Below are positions 50,921-59,437 of a DNA stretch of 64,000 bases, in pieces. The position numbers and the translations under genes were made by a program. The stretch's first letter is position 1, and every line of letters starts with the position of its first letter. The stretch is from contig NZ_JACHXJ010000002.1 in assembly GCF_014192015.1 (NCBI RefSeq), forward strand, positions 248,001-312,000. Reading direction: 5' to 3'. The notes below the pieces were generated by a model. That model was given only the letters and a program-made list of their open reading frames with translations. It had not been told where the DNA came from and did no database searches. The DNA is from Paenibacillus rhizosphaerae. Its GTDB lineage: Bacteria > Bacillota > Bacilli > Paenibacillales > Paenibacillaceae.

Positions 50921-51846
50921 AAGAGAACCATTTGATCGAAGTCGAAGGCCTCAAGAAATACTTTAACGTCGGCGGCGGCAAGGTCGTCAAAGCTGTGGAC
51001 AACATTAATTTTTTCATCCGTGAAGGCGAAACGCTCGGCATGGTTGGCGAATCGGGCTGCGGGAAGTCGACCGCGGGCCGCACGATTCTCCGCCTGTACG
51101 AGCCGACCGCCGGCAGCGTAAAGTTTAACGGCACGGATATTTACAAGCTGTCGCCTTCCAAGATGAAAGCGATGCGCCGCGACATGCAGATGATTTTCCA
51201 GGATCCGTACGCTTCCTTAAACCCGCGGTTTACCGTGTCGGACATTATCGGCGAAGCGCTGGATATCCACAACCTGGCCGGCAGCCGCAAAGAGCGGAAG
51301 AAGCGCGTAGAGGAATTGCTGGATATGGTCGGTCTGAATCCGGACCATGCCACCCGTTATCCACATGAGTTCTCCGGCGGTCAGCGTCAGCGGATCGGGA
51401 TTGCCCGTGCGCTTGCCGTTAATCCGAAGTTCATTATTTGCGACGAGCCGATCTCGGCGCTGGACGTGTCCATCCAGGCACAGGTCGTCAACCTGCTGAA
51501 GGATTTGCAAGACCGGCTTGGGCTGACCTATCTGTTCATTGCCCACGACCTGTCGATGGTCAAGCATATCAGTGACCGCGTAGCGGTGATGTACCTGGGC
51601 AAAATGGTAGAGCTGGCCGACAGTGAGGAACTGTACGCCAATCCGATTCACCCGTATACGAAAACGCTCCTCTCGGCGATTCCGATCCCGGATCCCGAAG
51701 TGGAGGAAAACAAGAAGCGGATCTTGATGAACGACGAAAATTCGGGTCCGATTCACTCCGCCAAAGGCGGAGATGCAGCGGATCAGGAAGACACGAGACT
51801 TGTGGAAGTTTCTAAAGGCCATTGGGTCGCTGCCCCATATGCCTAA
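50917..51846 (+). CDS. oppF: Oligopeptide ABC transporter ATPase OppF
   Basis: The 309-residue partner ATPase has Walker A GESGCGKS near residue 44, signature FSGGQRQRIGIARAL, Walker B FIICDEPISALD and FIAHDLSMVKHI. Its C-terminus is short of the cysteine cluster found in OppD. I start at ATG 50917, which overlaps the oppD stop by four bases; longer in-frame starts lie inside oppD. A terminator closes the operon. Confidence 0.95.
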   Translation: MKENHLIEVEGLKKYFNVGGGKVVKAVDNINFFIREGETLGMVGESGCGKSTAGRTILRLYEPTAGSVKFNGTDIYKLSPSKMKAMRRDMQMIFQDPYASLNPRFTVSDIIGEALDIHNLAGSRKERKKRVEELLDMVGLNPDHATRYPHEFSGGQRQRIGIARALAVNPKFIICDEPISALDVSIQAQVVNLLKDLQDRLGLTYLFIAHDLSMVKHISDRVAVMYLGKMVELADSEELYANPIHPYTKTLLSAIPIPDPEVEENKKRILMNDENSGPIHSAKGGDAADQEDTRLVEVSKGHWVAAPYA

Positions 51847-51859
51847 GCTTTATCAGCTT

Positions 51860-51888
51860 TACCGCCGGGTGATCCCGGCGGTTTTTTG
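51860..51888 (+). terminator. Terminator of oppABCDF
   Basis: ACCGCCGGG pairs with CCCGGCGGT around TGAT, followed by TTTTTT. Confidence 0.88.
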
Positions 51889-51989
51889 TTTGCTTTGACG
51901 GATACAACAACATTGGTTACAATCAAGAAAGATTGCGGTAGTATAAAGTAAGCACGGAAGTGATTGGGCACAGAATAGGAGGCATACCC

Positions 51990-53621
51990 ATGAATGTGGT
52001 TTCCGACTCACTCAAGAGCGGTTCGGCTCTTGCAGATGATTATATAAACCGTTTTAGCGAAGTACAGCCTTTATACGGTGAAGATTTTCGCGATGAAGCA
52101 AGCTGGCTGAAGCGAGTGGAATGGCTTGACGAATCAGAGTCCGGCCGGGTTAACCGGGCCGAATTGGCAGAAGTTTTACGGCGGTATAACAGCCGCCACA
52201 ATAACCATCAGGCGGTACATAATTCACTGGATTTACTGGCGAAGGAAGGAACGCTGGCCGTGGTGGGGGGACAGCAGAGCGGACTGTTTACCGGTTCGCT
52301 GCTGGTGATCTACAAAGCCATGACCATTATCCAGTCGGCGCAAGAAGCGGCCAAAAAATTCAACCGGCCGGTGGTGCCCGTCTTCTGGATCGCGGGTGAG
52401 GACCATGACTTCGATGAAGTGAACCATACGTACGTCATGACGCCGGAGCTGAAGGTCGCCAAAATCAAGATGGAGGCGAAGCCGGGACCCCGCTCGTCCG
52501 TGAGTTCGATTCCGATCGGTCCAAACGAATGGAAGCAGTCCTTTGACCAGCTGGGCAGGTGGCTTCCGGACAGCGATAACAAGCCGGAGATTTTGAAATG
52601 GATCCATGAGGCGTCGGAGCAGTCGGATAATCTCAGCGACGCTTTTGCCAAGCTGCTGGGCCGGTTGTTTGGCGAGTACGGCTTGATTTTGCTTGATTCG
52701 GCGGATGCCGAACTGCGCAAGCTGGAAGTCCCGGTGTTTGAAAAAATGATCGAACGCAACGATGCGCTGGAGCAGGCTTATCAGCAGGCGGCGGCGTGTA
52801 TTACCGGCAAAGGCTACTCGCTTCAGGCGGAAGTTGCGGCCGGCGGGGCCAATTTGTTCTATATATATGAAGGAAACCGTCTGCTGCTGTATAAACAGGA
52901 TGGCAAGTTCACCGATCGCAAAGGGATCGTCAGCTTAAGCCAGAGTGAGCTGCTGGAGCAGCTTCGCACTTATCCGGAGCGGTTCAGCAACAATGTGCTG
53001 ACGCGCCCGATGATGCAGGAATCGCTGTTCCCGGTACTCTGTACCGTGCTGGGGCAAGGGGAAATATCCTATTGGGCCATTACAAAGCAGGCTTTCGAAG
53101 TCCTTGGCCTCCGGATGCCGATCCTTCTGCCGCGGATGTCCTTCACATTGATTGAAGGCGCACTGCAGAAACACATGAATAAGTTCGGCGTGACATTCCA
53201 AGATGTTCAGCACCGGTTTGCAGAAGCCCGCCAGAAGTGGCTTTCGAGCCAGGAGGATTTTCATATCGAGCCGAAATTCAACGAGACGCGCCGGGCTTTT
53301 GAGCAGCTGTACGAACCGCTGATCCGCGAGCTGGGCACAATTCAATCCGGTTTGATCCCGCTCAGTGAGAAAAACAAAGGCAAAATTTTGGAGCAAATTT
53401 CTTATTTGGAACGCAAGACACGCGAAGCGGTCGAGAAGAAGCACGAGGCAGAGCTGCGTCAGTGGGACCGGATCGGTGTTTCTTTGTTTCCGCTGGGCAA
53501 GCCGCAGGAACGGGTGTTTAATATTTTCTACTACTTAAACCGCTATGGCCTCGAATGGATTCATGATTTGATCCGCACCTCGGACCATTTCACGGCGGAG
53601 CACCGTATTATCGAATGTTAA
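51990..53621 (+). CDS. bshC: Bacillithiol biosynthesis cysteine-adding enzyme BshC
   Basis: BshC joins cysteine to glucosaminyl-malate, the last step of bacillithiol, the main low-molecular-weight thiol of Bacillales. The 543-residue product shows the family sequence VVGGQQSGLFTGSLLVIYKA, then PVFWIAGEDHDFDEVNHTYV (Rossmann-like core with the HxxGH-like histidines), and a long coiled coil (about 380-480). I start at ATG 51990, seven bases after AGGAGG (51977-51982). It precedes the mraZ cluster as in B. subtilis, with ahcY placed between. Confidence 0.93.
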   Translation: MNVVSDSLKSGSALADDYINRFSEVQPLYGEDFRDEASWLKRVEWLDESESGRVNRAELAEVLRRYNSRHNNHQAVHNSLDLLAKEGTLAVVGGQQSGLFTGSLLVIYKAMTIIQSAQEAAKKFNRPVVPVFWIAGEDHDFDEVNHTYVMTPELKVAKIKMEAKPGPRSSVSSIPIGPNEWKQSFDQLGRWLPDSDNKPEILKWIHEASEQSDNLSDAFAKLLGRLFGEYGLILLDSADAELRKLEVPVFEKMIERNDALEQAYQQAAACITGKGYSLQAEVAAGGANLFYIYEGNRLLLYKQDGKFTDRKGIVSLSQSELLEQLRTYPERFSNNVLTRPMMQESLFPVLCTVLGQGEISYWAITKQAFEVLGLRMPILLPRMSFTLIEGALQKHMNKFGVTFQDVQHRFAEARQKWLSSQEDFHIEPKFNETRRAFEQLYEPLIRELGTIQSGLIPLSEKNKGKILEQISYLERKTREAVEKKHEAELRQWDRIGVSLFPLGKPQERVFNIFYYLNRYGLEWIHDLIRTSDHFTAEHRIIEC

Positions 53622-53648
53622 TCAATTAGAGGATAGGGAGGCAATGAG

Positions 53649-54920
53649 ATGAGTTCATCTTCACTGCAAAACAGCGTCGTCAAGGATATGGCTCTGGCAC
53701 CGGAAGGCCATTTGAAAATCGATTGGGTGGAGGCCCATATGCCGGTGTTAAACGAAATCCGCAAGCAGTTTGAAGCGGAGCAGCCGTTTAAGGGGCTGAA
53801 GGTCACCATTTCGCTGCATTTGGAAGCCAAGACGGCATACCTGGCTAAAGTGGTAAAGGCCGGCGGTGCGGATGTAACGATCACGGGCAGTAACCCGCTG
53901 TCCACACAGGATGATGTATGTGCGGCGCTCGTGGAAGACGGTGTGACCGTCCTGGCCAAATATAATCCGGATCCGGTGGAGTACAAGGCATTTCTGATCC
54001 GGGCGCTGGAGACCAGACCCGACCTCATTATCGATGACGGTGGAGACCTGGTGACGATTCTTCACTCGGAGCGGCCGGACCTGCTGGAGACGATCCGCGG
54101 GGGGGCGGAAGAGACAACGACCGGCATTATCCGCCTGAAAGCTTTGGAAAAAGACGGGCTGCTGAAGTTCCCGATGGTTGCGGTCAACGATGCCTACTGC
54201 AAGTATTTGTTCGATAACCGCTATGGAACGGGGCAGTCGGTGTTCGATGCGATCAACCGCACGACAAACCTCGTCGTAGCCGGCAAAACCGTTGTCGTCG
54301 TAGGCTACGGATGGTGCGGCAAAGGCGTGGCAATGCGGGCCAAGGGACTCGGCGCCAAAGTCATCGTGACGGAAGTGAATGCCATCCGGGCGGTGGAGGC
54401 GCACATGGACGGCTTTGAAGTGATGCCGATGCTGGAAGCCGCGAAGCACGGCGATTTCTTCGTGACCGTGACGGGCAACCGAGATGTTATCACCGGTGAA
54501 CATTACGATGTGATGAAAGACGGGGCGATCTTGTCCAACGCCGGTCACTTCGATGTGGAAGTCAACAAACCGGAACTGGCTGCACGGGCCGAGTCGGTTC
54601 GCACCGTGCGCCGTAACATCGAAGAATACAAGCTGACGGACGGCCGCAAAATCTACCTTCTGGCCGAAGGCCGCCTTGTCAATCTTGGGGCGGGAGACGG
54701 GCATCCGGCGGAAATTATGGATATGACGTTCGCCCTGCAGGCAATGTCTCTGAAATACGTGAACGATAACTATCAGAACCTGGGCGCTCAAGTGCTGAAC
54801 GTGCCGCTCGAAATCGACGAGCAGGTAGCGCGCCATAAATTGGCAAGCCTGGGGATTCAGATCGACCGGTTGAGCCAGGAGCAAATCCGGTATCTGGACA
54901 GCTGGTCCACCCACGAATAA
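53649..54920 (+). CDS. ahcY: Adenosylhomocysteinase
   Basis: The 423-residue enzyme reversibly hydrolyses S-adenosylhomocysteine to adenosine and homocysteine, removing the by-product of methylations. It has the NAD motif GYGWCGKG at about 219-226, [19 protein letters not shown] before it, the substrate region SHFD-like NAGHFDVEV, and the C-terminal [19 protein letters not shown]. Length is that of the compact bacterial form. B. subtilis lacks this gene and uses the MtnN/LuxS route instead, so this is a metabolic difference. It lies 27 bp after bshC and probably shares its transcript. A terminator follows. Confidence 0.94.
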   Translation: MSSSSLQNSVVKDMALAPEGHLKIDWVEAHMPVLNEIRKQFEAEQPFKGLKVTISLHLEAKTAYLAKVVKAGGADVTITGSNPLSTQDDVCAALVEDGVTVLAKYNPDPVEYKAFLIRALETRPDLIIDDGGDLVTILHSERPDLLETIRGGAEETTTGIIRLKALEKDGLLKFPMVAVNDAYCKYLFDNRYGTGQSVFDAINRTTNLVVAGKTVVVVGYGWCGKGVAMRAKGLGAKVIVTEVNAIRAVEAHMDGFEVMPMLEAAKHGDFFVTVTGNRDVITGEHYDVMKDGAILSNAGHFDVEVNKPELAARAESVRTVRRNIEEYKLTDGRKIYLLAEGRLVNLGAGDGHPAEIMDMTFALQAMSLKYVNDNYQNLGAQVLNVPLEIDEQVARHKLASLGIQIDRLSQEQIRYLDSWSTHE

Positions 54921-54934
54921 TCGGTAAATTGTGG

Positions 54935-55041
54935 TTATCCACATGTGGAAAACCCCCTTGATTCTTCGCGAATCAGGGGGTTTTTGCTGTTTTTCCGCGC
55001 AGGGCGGGGCCGGATTTATCCACAAAAAAACATGTGGATAA
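54935..55041. promoter_or_regulatory. DnaA-box cluster upstream of mraZ
   Basis: Three exact copies of the DnaA box TTATCCACA: 54935-54943 (plus), 55016-55024 (plus), 55033-55041 (minus, TGTGGATAA), and one variant TTTTCCACA at 54944-54952 (minus). They form two inverted pairs: one abutting with no gap just before the ahcY terminator, and one with an 8-bp gap ending 9 bp before the candidate mraZ -35 box. DnaA binding here is an inference from consensus. Confidence 0.8.
54951..54985 (+). terminator. Terminator of ahcY
   Basis: AACCCCCTTGATTC pairs with GAATCAGGGGGTT, followed by TTT; one DnaA-box variant touches its 5' foot. Confidence 0.88.
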
Positions 55042-55050
55042 GGCAGGATT

Positions 55051-55079
55051 TTGATTTTATCCGGCGAATCTAGTATCCT
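55051..55079 (+). promoter_or_regulatory. Candidate promoter of the mraZ (dcw) operon
   Basis: TTGATT (55051-55056) and TATCCT (55074-55079) are 17 bp apart. The promoter lies between the DnaA boxes and the MraZ-type repeats. Both hexamers are imperfect. Confidence 0.45.
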
Positions 55080-55080
55080 T

Positions 55081-55126
55081 AAGTGGTGGAAAGTGGTACA
55101 AAGTGGGGATTTGGGGTTAAAGGGGT
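55081..55126 (+). promoter_or_regulatory. MraZ-type operator repeats
   Basis: AAGTGG occurs at 55081, 55091 and 55101 with an exact 10-bp period, and a weaker GGGG-type copy follows near 55121. Direct repeats with a G-rich core at about 10-bp spacing just before mraZ are the known binding pattern of MraZ, which represses its own operon. They overlap the expected transcription start. Confidence 0.7.
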
Positions 55127-55135
55127 GAGTGACCG

Positions 55136-55573
55136 GTGTTTATGGGGGAATATCAACACAGCTTAGACGATAAAGGCCGAGTCACCATCCCTGCCAAATT
55201 CCGCGAGCTGCTTGGCTCCTCCTTTGTGGTCACCCGGGGCTTGGACCAATGCCTATTTGTATATCCTATGAATGAATGGCAAATTTTGGAACAAAAGCTG
55301 AAATCACTGTCCCTGATGAAATCTGACGCGCGTGCGTTTACCCGGTTTTTTTTCTCGGGAGCAACGGAATGCGAGTGGGATAAACAGGGAAGGGTAAATT
55401 TACCGGGGAATCTCCGCCAATACGCGAAGCTGGAAAAAGAATGCGTGGTGCTCGGCGTATCGAACCGGGTGGAGATTTGGAGCAAGGATACTTGGGAGGA
55501 ATACTTCCAGCAATCCGAAGAGACGTTTAACGATATTGCTGAGAAGCTGGTGGATTTGAATTTTGATTTGTAG
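55136..55573 (+). CDS. mraZ: Division/cell wall cluster regulator MraZ
   Basis: The 145-residue DNA-binding protein has two SpoVT/AbrB-like swapped-hairpin halves, each with a DxxxR motif: [20 protein letters not shown] near the start and [13 protein letters not shown] near residue 80. MraZ binds repeats upstream of its own gene. I keep the GTG at 55136 because it yields the usual MFMGEYQH start; an ATG at 55142 is possible. It is the first gene of the dcw cluster. Confidence 0.95.
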   Translation: MFMGEYQHSLDDKGRVTIPAKFRELLGSSFVVTRGLDQCLFVYPMNEWQILEQKLKSLSLMKSDARAFTRFFFSGATECEWDKQGRVNLPGNLRQYAKLEKECVVLGVSNRVEIWSKDTWEEYFQQSEETFNDIAEKLVDLNFDL

Positions 55574-55593
55574 AGAGTTTGGAGGGCTGCAGC

Positions 55594-56544
55594 TTGTTTC
55601 ATCACATCACGGTGCTTAAAGAAGAAGCGACAGAAGGGCTGCGCGTGAAGAGAGACGGCATTTATGTCGATTGCACGCTTGGGGGGGCGGGGCACAGTTC
55701 CCTGATCGCTTCCAAGCTGGGGGAATACGGCAGGCTGATCGCGTTGGACCAGGATGACTGGGCGCTTGATAACGCTAAGGAAAGGCTGGCCCCGTACGCA
55801 GACCGCGTATCCCTGGTCAAGACGAATTTCCGGCATCTGGAGGAGACCCTTCGGGAGCTGGCTGTTCCGAGCAAGGACGGCATTCCGCAGGTGGACGGCA
55901 TTTTGTTCGATCTGGGCGTGTCATCTCCCCAGTTTGACGAAGGGGACCGGGGGTTCAGCTACAATTACGATGCGCCGCTCGATATGCGGATGGATCAGTC
56001 GGCGTCCTTGACGGCTGCCGAAATTGTAAACGAATGGCCTGAGCGGGAAATTGCCCGGATTTTGTTCCAATACGGCGAAGAAAAGTTCTCGAGACGGATT
56101 GCCAGAATGATCGCAGAGCACAGAACGCAGAAGGCCATTCAAACTACGGGCGAGTTGGTCGATATTATTAAAGAAGGCATTCCGGCGGCAGCGCGGAGAA
56201 CAGGCGGCCATCCGGCCAAACGAAGCTTCCAGGCCCTTCGGATCGCAGTGAACGACGAGCTTGGCGCTTTTGAAGAAGCGCTGCATCAGGCGGTGCGCTG
56301 TCTTGCTCCAGGCGGAAGGGTATCGGTGATCACGTTCCATTCGCTGGAGGACCGGATATGCAAGCAAATTTTGAACAGCTACGTAGGCAAATGCACCTGC
56401 CCGCCGGATTTTCCGATGTGCGTGTGCGGCGGGAAAGGTGAAATGAAACTGGTCAACCGCAAGCCGATCGTGCCGGGTGAAGAGGAACTTGCACAGAACC
56501 CGCGTGCGCGTTCAGCCAAGCTGAGAGTTGCTGAGAAAATATAA
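55594..56544 (+). CDS. rsmH: 16S rRNA (cytosine(1402)-N4)-methyltransferase RsmH
   Basis: RsmH (MraW) methylates C1402 in the decoding centre with S-adenosylmethionine. The 316-residue protein opens [15 protein letters not shown] and has the motif [33 protein letters not shown], and [16 protein letters not shown] start at TTG 55594, seven bases after GGAGGG (55581-55586), giving the family-standard N-terminus; an upstream in-frame ATG at 55579 falls before that site. It uses the AdoMet by-product route fed by the nearby ahcY. Confidence 0.95.
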   Translation: MFHHITVLKEEATEGLRVKRDGIYVDCTLGGAGHSSLIASKLGEYGRLIALDQDDWALDNAKERLAPYADRVSLVKTNFRHLEETLRELAVPSKDGIPQVDGILFDLGVSSPQFDEGDRGFSYNYDAPLDMRMDQSASLTAAEIVNEWPEREIARILFQYGEEKFSRRIARMIAEHRTQKAIQTTGELVDIIKEGIPAAARRTGGHPAKRSFQALRIAVNDELGAFEEALHQAVRCLAPGGRVSVITFHSLEDRICKQILNSYVGKCTCPPDFPMCVCGGKGEMKLVNRKPIVPGEEELAQNPRARSAKLRVAEKI

Positions 56545-56630
56545 CCTAACGCATCTGACACACGATTCATATTTTTAAAGGCAAGGACTCATGTTCAGGG
56601 CGTAGAGACTAAGACAAAGGGGAATCAGAC

Positions 56631-57047
56631 ATGGCCTATACGCGTGGTAACCTGGCAGTAAAGGAGAAAGTCGCTGAACGAACGTCTCCCGGGTACCGGG
56701 AGAAAACGAAAGTCGTTACTCGCCGTACATATCTGCCGATCAAGGAAAAGCTGCTCTATTTGCTGACGGTTGGAATATGCGTCATGGTGGCGAGCCTGAT
56801 CATCTGGCAGAACGCCAACATTTACGACCTGAACAAGCAGGGGCAGAAGGTCGACAAAAACATTAAGAAAATGAATGTGACCATTAGAGAGCTTAAGGCC
56901 GAGAAGCAGCGCCTTGAAGTCGGAATCCGTGACAAGGCGGTCCAGCTCGGTTTCCAAGAGCCGGGCAAGGAGGCGCTTACCGTTCCGCGTTCCAATACGA
57001 CAAGTAAAGACAACGCCGGAACAAGTTCGGAAACGGCAAAAAAATAG
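56631..57047 (+). CDS. ftsL: Cell division protein FtsL
   Basis: The 138-residue bitopic membrane protein has a basic cytosolic head, one membrane helix (about residues 42-64, LLYLLTVGICVMVASLIIW) and an extracellular coiled coil (NANIYDLNKQGQKVDKNIKK) ending in a Ser/Thr-rich tail. FtsL joins DivIC/DivIB and PBP2B at the septum and is unstable and limiting for division in B. subtilis. Position between rsmH and the PBP gene identifies it; sequence alone is too variable. Confidence 0.88.
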   Translation: MAYTRGNLAVKEKVAERTSPGYREKTKVVTRRTYLPIKEKLLYLLTVGICVMVASLIIWQNANIYDLNKQGQKVDKNIKKMNVTIRELKAEKQRLEVGIRDKAVQLGFQEPGKEALTVPRSNTTSKDNAGTSSETAKK

Positions 57048-57065
57048 AGCTTGTGAGGGTTGAGT

Positions 57066-59345
57066 ATGGTAAAAAGAATAAAACTTCGCACACTGCTCCT
57101 AGGAGGATTCATCACCCTCCTTTTTGTTGTTCTGTTGATTCGGGTATTTGCACTGCAGGTAGTCAACGGGGATGACTGGCATGATCGGGCGGTCGCCCAG
57201 TGGACGAAAAAAGTACCGATCCCGGCATCCCGCGGCACGATTACGGACCGCAACGGCGATATTCTCGCTTCCGACGTTCCGGCCTATACCGTTATCGTCA
57301 ATCCGGCCGTTATCCATGAGAACGGGCTGGAGAACGAAATTATCGAAGGGCTGCACAAGATTTTAGGCAAGGAAGAAAGCGAGCTTAAAGCACTTGTAAA
57401 TGCCAAGGGCAAGGAAGGGGAGTACCTTACCAACCGGGAGGTCCGGAACGAAGGGTGGAAAATTGACGAAACGAAGAAGGCCCAAATCGATGAATTGAAT
57501 AAAGAATTAAAGGCCCAGCTTAAGAAAGAAAAAAAAGTAATGGAGACCGGGCTCGGTCTGCTCAAGGAACAGAAACGGTACTATCCGAAGGGGACGCTTG
57601 CGGCTCATATTTTGGGTTATACCAACCGCGACGGTGAGGCTGTCGCCGGTCTTGAGGCATACAAAGATGATGTTCTGAATGGCATCCCCGGAGAAATGAA
57701 ATATGAAAGCGACCGGCAAGGGGACCAGCTTCCCGAAGCGAATATGGTGTACAAGCCGGCTGTCAATGGTAAAAATTTAAAGCTGACGATCGACGACACG
57801 ATCCAGTATTATATCGAAGACGCGATGAAAGAAACGTATGAGAAATACAAACCGATCAGCATGACGGTCATTGCGGCCGATCCGAAGACGATGGAAATTC
57901 TCGGGATGGCCAACCTGCCGACATTCAACCCGAATACGTACTGGAACACGAAGGACCAGAAAGATTTCTTCAACTATGCCGTCAAGGCTACGTATGAGCC
58001 GGGTTCCACGTTCAAGATTGTGACGCTCGCAGGTGCGGTGCAGGAGAAGCTGTTTAATCCGAACGCCATTTACCAGTCCGGGCAAATCCAGGTCAAAGGG
58101 ACTCATACGTACCTTCATGATATTAACCGTTCGGGATGGGGGCCGATCACGTTCCTGGAAGGTGTGAAGCGCTCCAGTAACGTCGCCTTCGTTAAGCTGG
58201 GCTCGGAAATGCTCGGGAAAGACCGCCTGCTGAAATATATCAATGACTTTGGTTTCGGCCAGAAGACAGGCATTGAGCTTCCCGGCGAAGTAACCACAAC
58301 AATCAATCTGCCGGGTCCCGTCGAAGTGGCGACCGCTTCCTACGGACATGGCGTATCCGTCACGCCGATCCAGCAGCTGGCCGCGATCAGCGCGGTGGCG
58401 AACGGCGGCAAATTGAAGACACCGCAAATTATCAAAGAGATTACCGATCCGGATACAGGCAAAGTGATTAAGTCTGCGGATACGAGCAAGGTCGTCCGTC
58501 AGGTCATCTCACCGGAAGCCGCCAAGGAAACGAGCAGTTACCTGGAACAGGTTGTCGCGGACCAGGTCAAAGGTACCGGGCGCAACGCCTACATCGATGG
58601 ATACCGGGTGGCCGGTAAAACCGGTACCGCGGTCAAATACGGTCCCGACGGCAAACCGGATTATTCGAAGTCTGTCGTATCCTTTATCGGTTTTGCTCCG
58701 GTGAACGATCCGAAGATCGCCCTCATCGTCATCGTGGACCAGCCGAATGACCCTGATGTCGGCGGGGGCACGGTGGCGGCGCCGATCTTTAAAAAAATCG
58801 TGTCCCAGGCCCTGCCGTACTTGGGTGTGCCGAAGGCCACCACGAAAAAAACATCGGACGGTAAATCGACGGTGGATCGCCCAGCCGCTCCGACGCTCAC
58901 GAAGCTGGCCGCGAAGGACGCGAAGCAAAAGCTGCTGAACGCAGGCATCGATTTCGAGACGATTGGCAAGGGCACCTCGGTCATCCGGCAGTATCCGGCT
59001 GCGGGAACGCCGATGAGCCCGGGGCAGCGCATCTATCTGCTCACCGAGGAGACCGACAAGATGACGGTGCCGGATCTGAAAGGCGAATCGCTGCGCGATG
59101 CGCTGGATATTTTGACCCTGCTGAAATGCTCGGTTACCGTCCAAGGCGAGGGATACGTCAGCGAACAGCTTGTCACCGACAAGAACGGCAAGCGGTCCGT
59201 CCAGCTGACGCTGAAGCCGGTCAAGGATGACGAGGCATCGCAGGATGACGCATCCTCCTCCACAGAGGGAGATTCCGGTTCGAAGGATACGTCGACTGGC
59301 GATCCGGCAGGTGGCAAGTCCGGCGAAGAAGCCAGCGATAACTGA
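57066..59345 (+). CDS. pbpB: Septal penicillin-binding protein 2B with PASTA domains
   Basis: The transpeptidase of the septum, 759 residues. One N-terminal membrane helix (about 7-28), a dimerisation domain with ASRGTITDRNGDILA, then the transpeptidase core with Ser314 in EPGSTFKIV, the SxN motif in RSSNVAF and KTG in AGKTGTAVKYG. Two C-terminal PASTA domains (about 600-720) bind wall material and precede an acidic Ser-rich tail. I start at ATG 57066, eight bases after GTGAGGG. spoVD, a paralogue, follows. Confidence 0.95.
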   Translation: MVKRIKLRTLLLGGFITLLFVVLLIRVFALQVVNGDDWHDRAVAQWTKKVPIPASRGTITDRNGDILASDVPAYTVIVNPAVIHENGLENEIIEGLHKILGKEESELKALVNAKGKEGEYLTNREVRNEGWKIDETKKAQIDELNKELKAQLKKEKKVMETGLGLLKEQKRYYPKGTLAAHILGYTNRDGEAVAGLEAYKDDVLNGIPGEMKYESDRQGDQLPEANMVYKPAVNGKNLKLTIDDTIQYYIEDAMKETYEKYKPISMTVIAADPKTMEILGMANLPTFNPNTYWNTKDQKDFFNYAVKATYEPGSTFKIVTLAGAVQEKLFNPNAIYQSGQIQVKGTHTYLHDINRSGWGPITFLEGVKRSSNVAFVKLGSEMLGKDRLLKYINDFGFGQKTGIELPGEVTTTINLPGPVEVATASYGHGVSVTPIQQLAAISAVANGGKLKTPQIIKEITDPDTGKVIKSADTSKVVRQVISPEAAKETSSYLEQVVADQVKGTGRNAYIDGYRVAGKTGTAVKYGPDGKPDYSKSVVSFIGFAPVNDPKIALIVIVDQPNDPDVGGGTVAAPIFKKIVSQALPYLGVPKATTKKTSDGKSTVDRPAAPTLTKLAAKDAKQKLLNAGIDFETIGKGTSVIRQYPAAGTPMSPGQRIYLLTEETDKMTVPDLKGESLRDALDILTLLKCSVTVQGEGYVSEQLVTDKNGKRSVQLTLKPVKDDEASQDDASSSTEGDSGSKDTSTGDPAGGKSGEEASDN

Positions 59346-59382
59346 TAAGCGGCAACAGCTTGTTCTATCCCCTGGTTGTCCC

Positions 59383-59412
59383 GAATATTCATGATATCAA
59401 CAGTCATGAAGC
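59383..59412 (+). promoter_or_regulatory. Candidate SigE promoter for spoVD
   Basis: GAATATT (59383-59389), 15 bp, CATGAAGC (59405-59412) resemble a SigE promoter (MATATT and CATACAAT-like). From family knowledge spoVD is mother-cell controlled in B. subtilis. The -10 box is poor. Confidence 0.35.
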
Positions 59413-59437
59413 TGTAGGGAAGCGGGGAGGGATACAA

